DNA of 64,000 nucleotides from Scortum barcoo (GCA_023238725.1 CM041531.1:18126643-18190642); one strand, 5' to 3'. Counted from the first letter of the stretch, positions 50,600-62,343 are shown. The notes: generated by a model not told the origin, from the letters alone. Numbers and translations: made by a program.

Positions 50600-51350
50600 C
50601 ACATTCAGGGGAGGCTGCAGCCCTTCGACCTGGAGGCCTAAACGCCCCACTTTAGTCCTTCGACAGGGTCCTCACTCCTGTAATTAGAGAGGTCATCCTT
50701 CGCCATGAGTGTATGTGTCAGTGTGTACGTGTGTGTGTGTATGGGAGTCTAAAGAAACTGATCTATTTTGTGCAACTTCTCTGGCTCTGTATCTGACAGG
50801 AGGGGCTAGCCCTCGGCGAGACCTTTCATTTCCATGTGCTGCACACTCCATTAAGAAGGACGGGGGAATAAGTAAATACACGGCACTCCGCACGCCGGGA
50901 TTTAGATATACCCCCTCCAAAAAAATAAAAAAACATCCCACAAGGATTACGGCAGATGAGGAGAGAAAAGTGATCGTGGACTTCCCATGTTTGTGTCTGA
51001 GCGTATCTGCATTTGGACTAGTGTGTGTATCAATGCCCAGACTCGGGGGCTAACATGCATCCCTGACTCCCGTTATCTCCCTGCAGCTCCAACACTTTGT
51101 CCTCACACAGATCACCCACAACTCCCTATCCTCATTCCCCACACGTCGCTTTCTCCTTCGCTCACGGACCTCACTTCTCCTCTCACCCCGGCCTCATTAC
51201 TCAAATTAGGAGCTCCAGTAATCACCAAGCTGAGCTCCACTCAGCCCCTTAACACACCTCGCTCGCGCTCCGCTCTACTCATCCCTTTGAGCTTATGCCC
51301 TCAGTTCAGTAGCCAGTCCAGCACAAACGGCATGAATATTGCAGAGGTGG
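50600..51350. promoter_or_regulatory. Candidate conserved intronic block (tentative)
   Basis: Mostly repeat-poor apart from a short GT run near 50.73 kb, with balanced composition, several CpGs and a CTGTAATTAGAGAGG homeodomain-type core. It lies in the last kctd15 intron. Open frames of 82-122 codons here lack splice signals in phase with kctd15. Function is inferred from texture only. Confidence 0.2.
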
Positions 51351-51654
51351 TGTGATGTCGGAGTGCCCCCTGGTTTTCTTCTATCACTACGTGTGATTGG
51401 AGGAGGGGGAGGTTAATGACACATGGTGTATGTTGAGACTGATAAAGATTTGAAGCTGATGTGAGGATGGATGGATATCAAAAGGTGATATCTATGCAAA
51501 ACTTGTTCATTTATTGACTGGAAACCTTAACCTTCCTAGGAACGACGTATCACTAAACATTCCTGTAAGTCGTCTTTACTTTTGTGGATTGTGGTCTGCC
51601 TGTTTGGGAAAAGAATATATTTTAAGCAGAACAATATTTATCACACTACAAAAA

Positions 51655-51935
51655 TGTGCCTACGTTCAAAGAAAAAGTTTTGACATTTTGGGCAATATGT
51701 GAGTTCACTTATTTGCCAAGAGTGTACTTGATACCAAAGATTGATACCACTCTCATGTCTATACGGTAAATATGAAGCTACAGCACTTTCCAGCACCTCT
51801 GAAGGTCACAAAGTAACACACTGCATCTTTTTTATTTTATTTGTGCCAAAAAATTACGTGTAAAAATGACAAATGACCATTATAGCTGTTTCCCTTTTCC
51901 AATCTTTGTGGAAAGTTAACGTAGCTGGCTGCTGA
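51655..51935 (+). repeat. Teleost interspersed repeat just upstream of kctd15 exon 4
   Basis: Contains TTTTGACATTTTGGGCAATA, AGATTGATACCACTCTCATG, GGTAAATATGAAGCTACAGC and CCAGCACCTCTGAAGGTCAC, in the order I know from an abundant percomorph element. An internal deletion is likely, because the segment usually between the last two words is missing. It ends about 150 bases before the acceptor. Confidence 0.6.
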
Positions 51936-52086
51936 TGGTAAGCCCATATGTAAACACATGTTAACCTGTCCTTGAAAAAAGTATGAAACCTGAAACCTCT
52001 CTCTGTCACTAATACCTCTCAGTTTATTGACAGAGCAGTTCTGTTATTAATGCCCGTCTCTTCTTCTTTGCTGCTTCTCTTTTTAG

Positions 52087-52245
52087 GTTCTGGAACGTCT
52101 TTTCCAGAAAGGTTTCAGCGTGGCAGCGTCTTGCGGAGGTGGCGTGGACTCGTCCCAGTTCAGCGAGTACGTGTTGTGTCGCGAGGACCGACGGAGTCTC
52201 TCCATCAACACTCCCATCAGGATAAAACAGGAACCCCTGGACTAG
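52087..52245 (+). CDS. kctd15: kctd15 coding exon 4: C-terminus with SUMO motif
   Basis: Opens after TTCTCTTTTTAG on a codon boundary and encodes residues 206-257, ending in TAG at 52243. The conserved stretches VLERLFQKGFSVAASCGGGV and DSSQFSEYVLCRE match KCTD15. KCTD1 differs in the first part, where it reads QQRGFEIVGSCGGG. The last seven residues are IKQEPLD, which contain a psi-K-x-E SUMO acceptor motif (IKQE); Kctd15 is reported to be SUMO-modified. The RRSLSINTPIR segment before it differs from human and is the most variable part of the protein. Confidence 0.97.
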   Translation, partial: VLERLFQKGFSVAASCGGGVDSSQFSEYVLCREDRRSLSINTPIRIKQEPLD

Positions 52246-52689
52246 AGCATTCTGGGAGAGGGACTTCCAAACCCCCCCATACTCGTTCCATCTTCTCACA
52301 CCACCCCACCCTGCCTACCCCTGTCCCTTCCCCGTCCTACCAGAACCACAACCACCCCCAACATACCTAAGTATTAGCAGAGGCTTGTTAACCTCGCCAG
52401 CTCTGCAGAACTCTAAGGGGAATGTACCAAACAAAGGAAAAAAAGCATCAGCAGCAAAAGTTTTTGATTATGTTAAATAACGCCCAAAGAATCTGGGACT
52501 GTGATGAGAACAACAACAACGACAAATGGACTCAACAGCAGCTCACTTGAACCATTTTAGCACCGTGACTGGTTGATTTTTCCCTCAGCGTCTTATGAAA
52601 AGGTTGTCCTAACCCTTTTGGAGAGACACAGCTGCCCCCCCCCCGCCCCCCCATCCCCTTCGAATCCTAATGCAATCCACTCCCCAGCG

Positions 52690-52713
52690 CACACACACAC
52701 ACACACACACACC
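52690..52713 (+). repeat. (CA)12 microsatellite in kctd15 3' UTR
   Basis: Uninterrupted CA run between poly-C tracts and a CT-rich stretch. Confidence 0.95.
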
Positions 52714-55563
52714 CCTTCTATCCCTCCCCTCTTTCAATGTTTCATCCAGTGAGGCCCACGTCCTGCCTGAGTCGTGACAGGTCTGGCCTACTGAGGGACA
52801 AGGAAGCTTTGGCAGACAGGAGGACGCTGTTAAGGATGAGAGGACTTAATCCCAAATCATGAGTCCCCCAAAAGGCCCCAGTCCCCGAGACCCCGCAGCC
52901 CTCCAACCCCATCCCGCCTCACTCCACAGGCCTCGCCACAGACGGCGGGGCCTTGCTGAAAACAGCATCGTTTGCCAAACTGATTGTTTATTACAATTTT
53001 CATTGTTGTTTCTAAAGTATGTTCTTCTTGCTCCTTTTGCTGTTCTTATCATGACATGGTGTAAACAATTATTATTAATAGGATTATTTTTAATGTCTCT
53101 TTTTTTTTCCTTTCTCCAATATGAAGGATGTATGAACGTTGTATTCATTAGGCTTTGAGAGCTTGTGAGGGAGCGTTTCTTGGCAGTAGCTGCAGAAACT
53201 CAGATGTCTGCAGGCTATGTGGCTAAAGCGATCTGGCTGGCAATGGATTCAGAGCCGGAAAAAGTCCCATTGTTCAAACGGGGATGGAAGAGAACCTGGA
53301 TGTTTCAGCGTTGTTTATAGTCAAATGTGTAGCACACATAAAAAAAAAAGTGCTCTGGAATTTCTGCTTATTAGCTCTAAAACATATCTCGGCTCTCTGA
53401 ACAGATTCTCTCTCACGAGCACTAACCTTTGTTCCTGTTTAGCAGAAGTTTGACAAAGTTCGTAAAAATTTGAAATTCAGGTTGAAGTTGCACAAGCTCT
53501 AAGTGTATTGCAGTTTTGTTGAGTAAGAATGTCGAAGACTTGAGGACCAACGTGGAGAGCTGACGTTTACCAGTATGTCTTGTGATCAGCAAGAGATGTA
53601 CTCTAAATGCTTAATGTTTCTTTGCACTTAAACATTTCCTACTGCCCCATTCCCACCAAACCCAGCAACCAGTGCTAAGTCAAGCTGTTTATCTCGTTAT
53701 GTTTTAGGAGACTGGAACATTAAAACATTTTAAACAGGCAACACGTACAAGAGGAGGAGTATTGCAGGTACCAAAGGAGACAAGGTGCCTGTTTTGTTGA
53801 TTGTAGAAACATAAAGACGTCACCTCTTTTTACAGTTTATAGCTAAAGAAGGCACAATGCATAATTTAAAACTGTATGAAGGGCACCAACATTTGTTCCT
53901 CCGGGCCTCCAGTTGTGACAGCTTCGTCGAGAATACCTCACAGTACCGCCAGACAAAGTTTGAGAGACAAAGTCTCCGTTTCAATATTGTCACTTCTAAG
54001 CCGAGATTATTTCAGCAGTTCTTCACATGTATGTATGGCAGAACCCAAAGTGAACTGTACTCCCAGCATCAGCGTGTTGTTCACAAAGAGGCGAGTGGGC
54101 GGCATTTACTCTATCCTGCTCTCATTCTTTTGGTCTTATTCTCAACATTTCTGGATCAAAGACAGAAACAAGAAAGGCCAAGTTTTCATGCTTTACATTT
54201 GTGTGTAACTTACAGATGCTGTTTCTTCCATTCCAAAAGACTGATAAAAAAAAAAGAAAAAGAAGCCCATTCTGATCTTTGCGGGCTGTGGCAGTCGTTT
54301 GCGTTTAACTGGGGTTGTTTTTATAAACTAGTTGTTCATTAAAAGTGGGTGGTAGTTCTTCTTACCATGTTGTCCTAATATCTTCCGCTGATTAAACAAG
54401 GCCAATGACTTGATAAAGATGAGCTCGGTTTAAGTGTAGCTCCCAGTCCAGCGCGCTCCTCCCTGGGGGTCTCTCTCACAATCAAGCCCGTCTTTGTTCT
54501 GACCTGCCAGTGGCCTGCGCCTTTGCATCCAGTCGCCTCAAAGGGAATGGTCAACCAGGCCTTTCATGTGCCGAGGCATGTTGGGGTCTTCAGAGCGCTC
54601 CTCACCCCCCCTCCGCCTCCCCGAAGGCTCCCAGCTCAGTGGTACCAGTAGAAACTCGGGCTGCACCCCCTGCTGCTGTGTCATCCCCGTGCCCTGGTTT
54701 TCAAAACGGCCTCCTACGCTGTGGCTCGCTGGACCACATCGCAACAAACCAAACAAACTGATGAGTCAAATCTGAGCATACTCAGAACATACTGTACAGC
54801 CAGGCGACTCCGCTGCTGATCCTGAGATCTTTGATCCAGTTGATACGAGGTGCGGAAACTCATCTGGGTTAGGTTTTGAGGAAACAGGGGTAAAAAAAAA
54901 AAAGGATCAATGCTGTATTAAAACCTCACATCTGCAAGACTTACTTTGTTCAGGGAGGAAGGAAAGAAGGCATATTTTCTCACAGATTTTGAAATCACAG
55001 AATGGGCTTTCAAGAGCTTTAAAGAGCTACGGGGTCATGCGCACGTGAATAAAAACATAACCGACTGTTCAATCCTAGACGTGAAGCGAGAAAAAGGAAC
55101 AAACAGTGCAGCTTTGGGTTTCCGTCTGCAATAACCAAACATGGGATTCCCCTTTCAACTCAGCGTGTAAGTGGCAGGTTAACTACAGAGCGAGACAGAT
55201 TCGACAGGACTGGAAACTTCACAGACATGTTCGCGCACGCCAAGTACTGGTCAGTGTTTCAGCCAGTTCACATGGCATTCACTTCACCTCTGAGGCGGGT
55301 CAGTTGTACAGTTATTGTATATTGAATTATCAGGACTCTGGGTTTTACGGGACCCTCGTGTTTTTAAGAGACCTCTTAGTCCAAAAAAGAATGAAAAGAC
55401 TTCAAAGCATTACATTGTGTACATATGGATTAAAACATTTCAAAGGGTATCATAAGGTGCAAATGTATATTATTTAAAGTGTTTAAAACAATTAGACTGT
55501 GGTATTAAAGGGCATGTGTTCATTTACAGTGTCTCCGTTTGACTTTTCTTGCATATTTGCGAT

Positions 55564-55569
55564 AATAAA
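55564..55569 (+). terminator. Candidate poly(A) signal AATAAA for kctd15
   Basis: Canonical hexamer followed by TGTACTGTATATCTGTGTCT and then CATGTTGTTCC, a GT-rich downstream element at the expected distance. Confidence 0.45.
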
Positions 55570-55590
55570 AGGATGTACTGTATATCTGTG

Positions 55591-56254
55591 TCTCACTGCT
55601 CTCATGTTGTTCCAACGAGGCTGAGTTTTAATGGCGATCTGCAGAGGCGTTTGATGCCAGTTTGAAACGAAGTCGATCTCTGTGTCCTGTAATTGAAACT
55701 GATGAAACCTAATACATCTGACCAGTCTAGTGTAAACAAGCACATGTGGGCTTCCTGCTCATTTTTGTAAAGGGGGGAGATCGGGGCTACAGGGCTGAAT
55801 CCAAATCAGCAGTCTACAGCTCCAAAGGGTCTGAGGAATAGGTCAAGATCTTGAAAAAACCAATATGCTCCCAAACCCCAATATTTTGCACTGAGTTAAA
55901 CAGTTTGGTCTTTTCAAAAATGCTTCTGCTTAATTAGCAGCAGAAACCTAGGGGGACTTTTTATAGTTGAGCAGCAGCACTTGACTCAGTTTGTACTTAG
56001 CATGTGCAATGTTAGAAATGGAAATGAAGCAGGCTGAATTAGTAGTTGACTTAAGTAAGACTGTCTTGTAAAAAACATAACAGCTTATTTTTCCCTCTAA
56101 AGAGTAAGGAATGAACAGAGAGGAAAATGCTGCTTAGTTATTAAGTCATTTTTTTTCGTCATTATTCTGCCAAGACTCCTACAGTACCTAGAGACATCTG
56201 AATGTGTATGCTGTTGGAGTAAAACAACAGATGAAATGGACAAAGTCGGCATCT
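55591..56254. other. Short intergene between convergent kctd15 and the TAF4-family gene
   Basis: Fewer than 700 bases separate the predicted 3' ends. No gene, repeat copy or notable structure was recognised. Confidence 0.4.
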
Positions 56255-56276
56255 GCTCAGTTTAGTAAACAGCTTA

Positions 56277-56282
56277 TTTATT
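56277..56282 (-). terminator. Candidate distal poly(A) signal AATAAA (minus strand)
   Basis: Plus strand reads TTTATT. It is the farthest plausible signal before the intergene. Alternatives near 57.9 and 58.2 kb cannot be excluded. Confidence 0.35.
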
Positions 56283-56967
56283 CCTTTACAAAATAGGTAC
56301 AAATACATAAGTATTGTTTTTTCACACAAACAGGAAATCTTCAAGATATGTACAAGAGTTTACCAAAAATAACGTGGTTCTAATAAACACATAGTTTTGT
56401 AAACAATATTTACAAATCATCCTCACATTGAAATGTTATTTCCTCCGTCTGTTTACATCAGTAATATTGTCCTAATATTTTGGCTAAAAAGCTGTAGTAG
56501 TAGTAGAAATGTCCTCCTGTGAAACCACCAGAAACCATAGAAATCACTAATAAAATCATTTGAAATCACCACAATAGATATTGTTGTGCTTGTTTTTAAA
56601 ACATGGTATTTTGGAGATAAAATTTATGAAAATGTGTTAAGCATAAAAGCCAATCCAAAAAAAAGAAAAACGAAAATATATTAACTGTTAAAAATAAGTG
56701 TCTTTAGACATAAGTTGGCAATACTGTTTACTACTTAAAAGAGTCATTTCTTTGCTATAATACAATGACAGCTTTGAGTTGTCAGGTAAAATAGATATAA
56801 AAAAAAGTGCTGTCAAAATGTACAATGCACAACAATTGTTTCAAATGTCAACCATATTTAAATAAATTTCAATATGACAAGAAAAGCTGCATAGAGGCCA
56901 AGATATTTAGTTAAATAGAAAAAAAACATGATGGACAATATTACATAATACAATAATGATAAAAAAA

Positions 56968-56968
<1 letters not shown>

Positions 56969-57012
<44 letters not shown>
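56969..57012 (+). repeat. (TAA)14 microsatellite
   Basis: About 44 bases of uninterrupted TAA units. Confidence 0.95.
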
Positions 57013-57015
<3 letters not shown>

Positions 57016-58244
57016 GGCGACAATGCAACACAACATGTAAAATGCAGGCATTTTGTCCCATTCCTCTTTTCAGTCAGTAATACAATGATAGAAACACAAT
57101 GAAAAAGAAATTAAAATAATGATTTAGGCTGGAATAAATTGCTTCCGTCTACAGTTCAACATTACTTATCAGTTGAGATCTTTAATTTAGGATCAAAATA
57201 CAAACAAGTATGTGTGCTGTGCACTAAACTGCTTTATGGACAAGCTTTCAGTCATTATAAGTGTGTGTGGGGGGGTTCAGGGCCTACCAGCAAAATTGAC
57301 AATAGCTAAAATGTCTTTTTTTTTTTCTAATGTCATTATTGTGCAGATAGGACAGAAAGAGGAAAAGATAAAGGAATGTTTGTTTTAATCCAAGTTTTTA
57401 CCACCACACCTCCAATGTTAACCTCTCTGAATTCAAACTTACCCCGTAAACCAGGTAAGTTTTTGAGTGAGCATGATGGTACACAAACATGTAGTCATAA
57501 AAACAATGTTCATATTATGTGTGGGTACAAAAAAAAAAACAAACAAACAAAACAAACTGACTCACTCAACATAGGTGACCAATCAGAAATCAAACTGGTG
57601 TCATGGTGTGACCGTGGTTTTGCTTAGTGACCTTTGCAGAGGGGTCATGGGGACCCCATCTCATAAGAAATACTGTCTAATAAAACTGTCTAATTTTGAC
57701 TCTTTCAAAGCACATGGTTTTACAAACACATGGGTTATTCCTTTTTCTTACAAAGCTTACATGTGGTAAAAATATACATGCTGTAAAATAATTCAAAAAG
57801 AACTATTTACACATACAGTAAGGAAACCGAACGTGATGCTCTTATTTGGAATCTCAAAATGATGTCTCGGTATAGAAATCAGTAAAGTCTCTAATTTATT
57901 GAGTTCAGCTAAACTACATTCATTGAACTACGTCCAACAAAGAGCTTGTGGAGAACATTGTAGGCTGTATCGAGGTGTGAACATAATTTCTGCCAAAATA
58001 ATCCTTACTTTGAGGTGGTTCATTGAAGCTACTGCCAACGACGTCAAATAAATAGCTACCAAAAATACACGGAACATGGTATGGGTCAAGTCCTGCGACG
58101 CAAAAACCACTTTGCTCCTTTGACAACTTCAACTTCAAGACAAAGAATTCGATATGGCCTTCAAACTGAATGATCTAACTACACACCGTGGATCTAAACT
58201 GAGAAGACACGGAACAACAGTTTTATTTTTGTACGTTTTTTTCT

Positions 58245-58294
58245 ATCTTTCTCTCTTTCTGTTTTCTCTCTCTTCTCTCTCTCTCTCTCTCTCT
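58245..58294 (+). repeat. CT-rich simple repeat
   Basis: CTTTCTCT units running into (CT)11, read as GA-rich on the strand of the TAF4-family transcript. Confidence 0.9.
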
Positions 58295-58434
58295 TCCTAT
58301 TAACAGCTACATAAAACGTCACTACAGTACAAATGGAGACACAGAGCTGAAACATTAGACCTGATCTGAAGGCACGTGGCTGGGAAGGAGGAGGAGGAGG
58401 AGGTGGTTGAGGTGGGCGCTGAGCGGAGCAGAGG

Positions 58435-58608
58435 CTACTTCAGCAGGGCACGGTAAAGGAGGAGGGAGTGGGCGGTCTCTCTCTCCTGCTCCATGTAGAA
58501 AATTAAGTCCCTGAGGTTGACGCGAGTGATGCGTTGCCGTGTGTACTGGCGCGATGAGGTGGACGGGGTGGAGGAGCTGGCCAGGAAGCCCGCCGTGCTG
58601 CCTGAAAC
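58435..58608 (-). CDS. Last coding exon of a TAF4/TAF4B-family TFIID subunit (partial gene)
   Basis: TAF4 proteins are core TFIID subunits that pair with TAF12 through a split histone fold. On the minus strand the acceptor GCCCTTGTCTCCAG opens a 174-base exon in phase 0. It encodes 57 residues and a TAG stop: a serine/threonine-rich linker (residues 1-19) and then the family's most conserved C-terminal segment, RQYTRQRITRVNLRDLIFYM then EQERETAHSLLLYRALLK. FYMEQERE and ALLK resemble TAF4B, whereas RETxHSLLLY resembles TAF4, so the paralog is not settled from this exon. A Tyr replaces the usual Cys in DLIFC. Upstream exons lie right of the window. The gene converges on kctd15; a TAF4B-KCTD1 neighbourhood is known in human. 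Confidence 0.93.
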   Translation of the reverse strand, partial: VSGSTAGFLASSSTPSTSSRQYTRQRITRVNLRDLIFYMEQERETAHSLLLYRALLK

Positions 58609-59109
58609 CTGGAGACAAGGGCAGGGGTCAGAAGGTGAGATGGGGGAGGTCACACCAATTACACATTTTACATCTCTGAAGTCCGTAGTTTTCAAGGATT
58701 AGCGTAGCCCTTCAATATAAAAGGACCAAAGAAATTTGTTTCCAATATCTGAAACAATACAACAATACATAGTCTGTTACATGATATGTACAACGGCTGT
58801 GCCTACAAACAGATAAGGCGCCGCTTGTGTAAAAAACCTGAAACTGCATCAATAAAATGTCTTAAAACTGGTTGACTGACAAGACATATCTGTGTGCAGA
58901 AACACAACAGTAATGAGCACTTAGCACCAAAGACATCTGCAAAATAACATTTCAAAAAATAGTCACAAAAATGAAATATTATAGTGCAGCACGTAGAAAC
59001 ACAGCTAAACACTGTATAAAGTCGGATTGTGATGGTGTTTGATTCAGACATTCATGTTCCCCACAGGATGAACTGTAATAAGTTTGGTGACTTTTCAATG
59101 TGCTGATTT

Positions 59110-59290
59110 ATGACGATGTACTTGCTAAACTATTTACACTCCCATCAGCTGGATGATGAATCATGGCAAACATGTTAGTGTTATCATCGGGCGCATGTTA
59201 GCATCCTGATGTTAGCATTTAGCTCAAAGCGCTGCTGGGTTTGAGCATGGCCTTGCAGAGCCACGAGCATGACCGTAGTCACTCTCTTCC
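59110..59290 (+). repeat. Teleost interspersed repeat fragment
   Basis: Contains GGCAAACATGTTAGTGTTAT, GCATCCTGATGTTAGCATTT, AGCTCAAAGCGCTGCTGGGT and CCTTGCAGAGCCACGAGCAT. I know this order as another part of the abundant element represented at 11495-11835. Confidence 0.5.
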
Positions 59291-61489
59291 AAAACTGTGT
59301 GGGAATCCTAAAACTAATCAGAGGACAAGAGGAGGGAATATTACAGATTTGTGCTTTGGTATAAATCACCAGCAGCCATCAACACTGCTGTAACGACCTT
59401 CATCAACACACAGATCCCACCGCACTCAGACTGCTTCAGAGTACTGACCTCGCTGAGGAAGTGCCTTTATGTATCCAGCTTTTTGTAAATATGAATTTTT
59501 AAGTGAGGTGAAAGTTTCTTTTGCTCTTTATCAGAGATACCAAATGGTTGCTTTTCTGTTTGGGTTTCATTAACTTTGCAGATGTGTGGTAAGCACTTTC
59601 TCTTTCATCCTCACTTTGTTGTGCAGCGAAAAAAAATATCTTTGACTCAAAATGTAGTAACAGTTAAGAAGACATGTTTCCCATATCCCATAAATGAAGT
59701 AATCGTTGTCGAATGGCAAACACATTGACAGTATCAATAGTAAGGAATGCTGTGGCCTCCGAGCATGTATACACCTCCAATTAGGAAAAATAATCCCTCT
59801 TGCAGAGCACGAATGAGATCAAAAAGATGCTCTAATAATGTCCAGATCTTCAGGTGCAGCAGAGTGTTCGGAGATTTTTTTCTTCAACTAGATGAACACG
59901 GGGTTGAGAAAAAACCTTGCAGACGTGCCCGGACGGTGAGGGAAACCGTCACTTTTATTTGCGTGCTCTACGGCTCTTTACATTGCCCTGAATGTGAACA
60001 GATTTCCCCTGTAAATGAACAACGCTGCTGACACAGATCTGAGCTGACGTCCCACTCTGAAATGGAGCCCTTGTTGTTTGTATTTGATCCAGGAAAAATG
60101 AGAACGATAAAAAAAGGGAGTGTATACAGAGGCTGATACAAATCAAGAGATGCATTTACATTTGGAAATGAGAAACACTGGGAAACAGATCCAGCGAGTG
60201 CCCACTTGAACCCAGACAGAGAGAAATAAGACAGACATTTCAGTCAGGAACACCCTCTCACAATTACATTGATTGCACCACTCTGTAAACACACAGTACA
60301 GACAGGCCTTAATTGTTAACATATGATGGGTATGAATTTACAAGAACCAAACCAAAGTCCCTCCAGCACCCGCCCCCTCATATGCTTGTCTTTGTGTACA
60401 CTGTATGACGGTGCTTTGTCTCAAATTTCCCTCGGTACACTCTCTGACCCCTGGACGGTGGATGATGAGAGAGTGCAGCCAGACCACCGTTCCCGCCAAC
60501 TTACCACAGCCACATCTACAGTCTCTGGCAGACGACCGGCCACGGGGAGCACCATCAGGCGCCGAGGTGAGCCGATTAGCCCAGAGTGTCGGGCCGGTGT
60601 TAAAGAGGGGCTACACTTAATCACACAGATTCTTGTTGGCAAGCGGTGTTAGTACAGGTGATGTTTTTCCCAACACACTTAATACTGGGTGTAAAATGAG
60701 CTTGTATGTGTTTGAAAGTTGGGTTCAGATGAATTCTCCCATAACCCATGATAACACAGACAGGACTCAGATGTCTGTTACAATCCAATCTGTATGTTGG
60801 AGTAGTAGTAAACACAACACGGTGACACACTGTGCTATATTCAGAGCTAAACAAGATATGTGGGGTTGAAAAACACTAATGAACATCACGGCTATAGCTA
60901 TGTGATGACAGTTCCCTACAGAAACACGTAGTAGGCCTGCTAGTCCAGCTACAACCCAGGTACCCACACAGTGAGTCTCTCTGCTGGGTGTCAAAGCTCC
61001 ACCACTCCTCATGTAACCAACAGAGAAACAAAGAGTCTGACAGCTTCTCGTGAATAGCTCCACGTCTCTGTCCATGCTGAACCCCATGTCACACACAACG
61101 TAGCCAAAAGGCAGCACCTCCTACACTTCACAAACACCACAAACCTGACTGGTAAACGTGAGATAGTACATACCACAGTACGTTCCAGTTTATCACAATA
61201 TTTCTCCAGTCGATTGTGTAATAAATTACATCCATACTTAATCATGCTCCGTAGGGGAGCAGGAGATGTGTATGTATGGAATATATAATATAGAAAATAA
61301 AGATCTGCGTACTTTTTTCTGTCAGGTGGAAAAACCTCCAGTGATCAACTCTTTAAAACTATTTTAGTTAATACTTGAGGGCATTTTTGTGTGTAGAAAT
61401 AAAAGTAAAAGAAACATAACTAACATAAAACGGAAAACAGAAGAACTGTTTCAACAAGGTTACAGTATACATGTTATTGGCCCCCAAAT

Positions 61490-62120
61490 TATTATCCCAG
61501 TCTGGTCTCCTGGTTTCTTGTCAGTGAAGACATGCAGCGGGTTGAGGCGCAAGTGGGTACAGCTTGCTCCCCGGGGCACACCAGGCCCTCACTTTGGGGA
61601 GAGACCCCGGCCTAATCAGGTCAATCATGGCTGACCACATGTGAAAGATGGGCCTGCCTTCTGCCATGCCAATTACTGCCACTCACGAGTAAGACCGGCG
61701 ACAGGGCCACAGATTTTACCAATCAAAGCCATCCATCCACCTGGACAGATGGGCAGTCGTAGCTACAGGCAGCCGGTTCGGAGGGTGGTTGCAGCGGCTG
61801 ACAGTGGGGAGGAGGGAGACAGCGGGTATGGCCAGATATTGCTGCCCAGGTAGTGTGCCACAGCTCCCAGAATGCCTCATTGCCTTTAGGGACAAGGGGC
61901 AGTCTTAAGTGATCCAAATGCAGGCAGAAAGGTCAGCGCTTGTCCAGGAATTCACTCAACGCAGCCTCTCCTGTACCCTCCGTCTTTATATGCCCTCCAC
62001 ATGCCAGCAACACAAACACCGGTATGTTGTTGTCGGTATCCATGGAGACCAATCTCTCTCGACCGTACGAGCAGGAAATCATGTTGTGGAGGAGGGAGTG
62101 GGGGTGGGAGGGGTAAACAC
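61490..62120. promoter_or_regulatory. Candidate conserved intronic block in the TAF4-family gene (tentative)
   Basis: A 600-base stretch free of simple repeats and dispersed-repeat words, with GC content above its surroundings and no splice-compatible open frame. It could be a regulatory element of the TAF4 gene or of kctd15. Evidence is texture only. Confidence 0.2.
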
Positions 62121-62321
62121 CAACACTAAACAAAGCAGATGGCTGAGTGTCAGTTAAAAAGGAAAGCGAGACATCGACGATCACACTTTCCCTGTCGCCA
62201 GCAATTACACAGTAATTGTGTCTGAAATTCAATAGAAAACAAAATGGCAGGCTTCGTAAGGTCACGGCGGATGAAAAGAAAAAGTGAGAACACGAGAAAA
62301 ATCAGGAGAGCAGAGGCAAAT

Positions 62322-62343
62322 AGAGAGAGAGAGAGAGAGAGAG
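62322..62343 (+). repeat. (AG)11 microsatellite
   Basis: Uninterrupted AG run in a purine-rich neighbourhood. Confidence 0.95.

Larger units (their letters stand above)
43218..52086 (+). other. kctd15 intron between coding exons 3 and 4
   Basis: The largest intron in the gene, starting GTAACA and ending CTTCTCTTTTTAG. It holds an AAGTA-rich repeat copy (47.9-48.3 kb), a possible SINE remnant (48.48 kb), a repeat shortly before exon 4 (51.66-51.94 kb) and repeat-poor blocks (about 48.6-49.2 and 50.6-51.35 kb). No internal exon is supported. Confidence 0.9.
52246..55590 (+). other. Probable kctd15 3' UTR
   Basis: Follows the stop codon without any splice or gene signal to a canonical AATAAA at 55564. 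It starts with a C-rich stretch (52260-52370) and has poly-C tracts (about 52635-52651), a CA repeat at 52690 and several ATTAAA variants (about 53720, 54335, 55427) plus an AATAAA near 55047 that may give shorter forms. The 161-codon open frame at 53857-54342 has no recognisable domain. Confidence 0.5.
56255..58434 (-). other. Probable 3' UTR of the TAF4-family gene
   Basis: On the minus strand, AT-rich sequence follows the stop codon to an AATAAA at 56277-56282. A (CCT)n-like tract lies just after the stop (about 58385-58402). The stretch includes a long (TAA)n run and a GA-rich run on this strand. Other minus-strand AATAAA hexamers near 57.9 and 58.2 kb could give a much shorter UTR. Confidence 0.4.

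Noticed and set aside
30958..52245. KCTD1 in place of KCTD15
   Set aside because: Diagnostic residues throughout ([44 protein letters not shown]) match KCTD15; AQP4, which neighbours KCTD1 in human, is not present here.
53857..54342. 161-codon open frame downstream of kctd15
   Set aside because: It lies in the predicted 3' UTR, has no recognisable domain or splice context, and overlaps another frame of 110 codons, which points to chance.
61933..62265. Minus-strand 110-codon frame considered as an upstream TAF4 exon
   Set aside because: The residues do not match any part of TAF4 or TAF4B and there is no in-phase donor to the exon at 58608.
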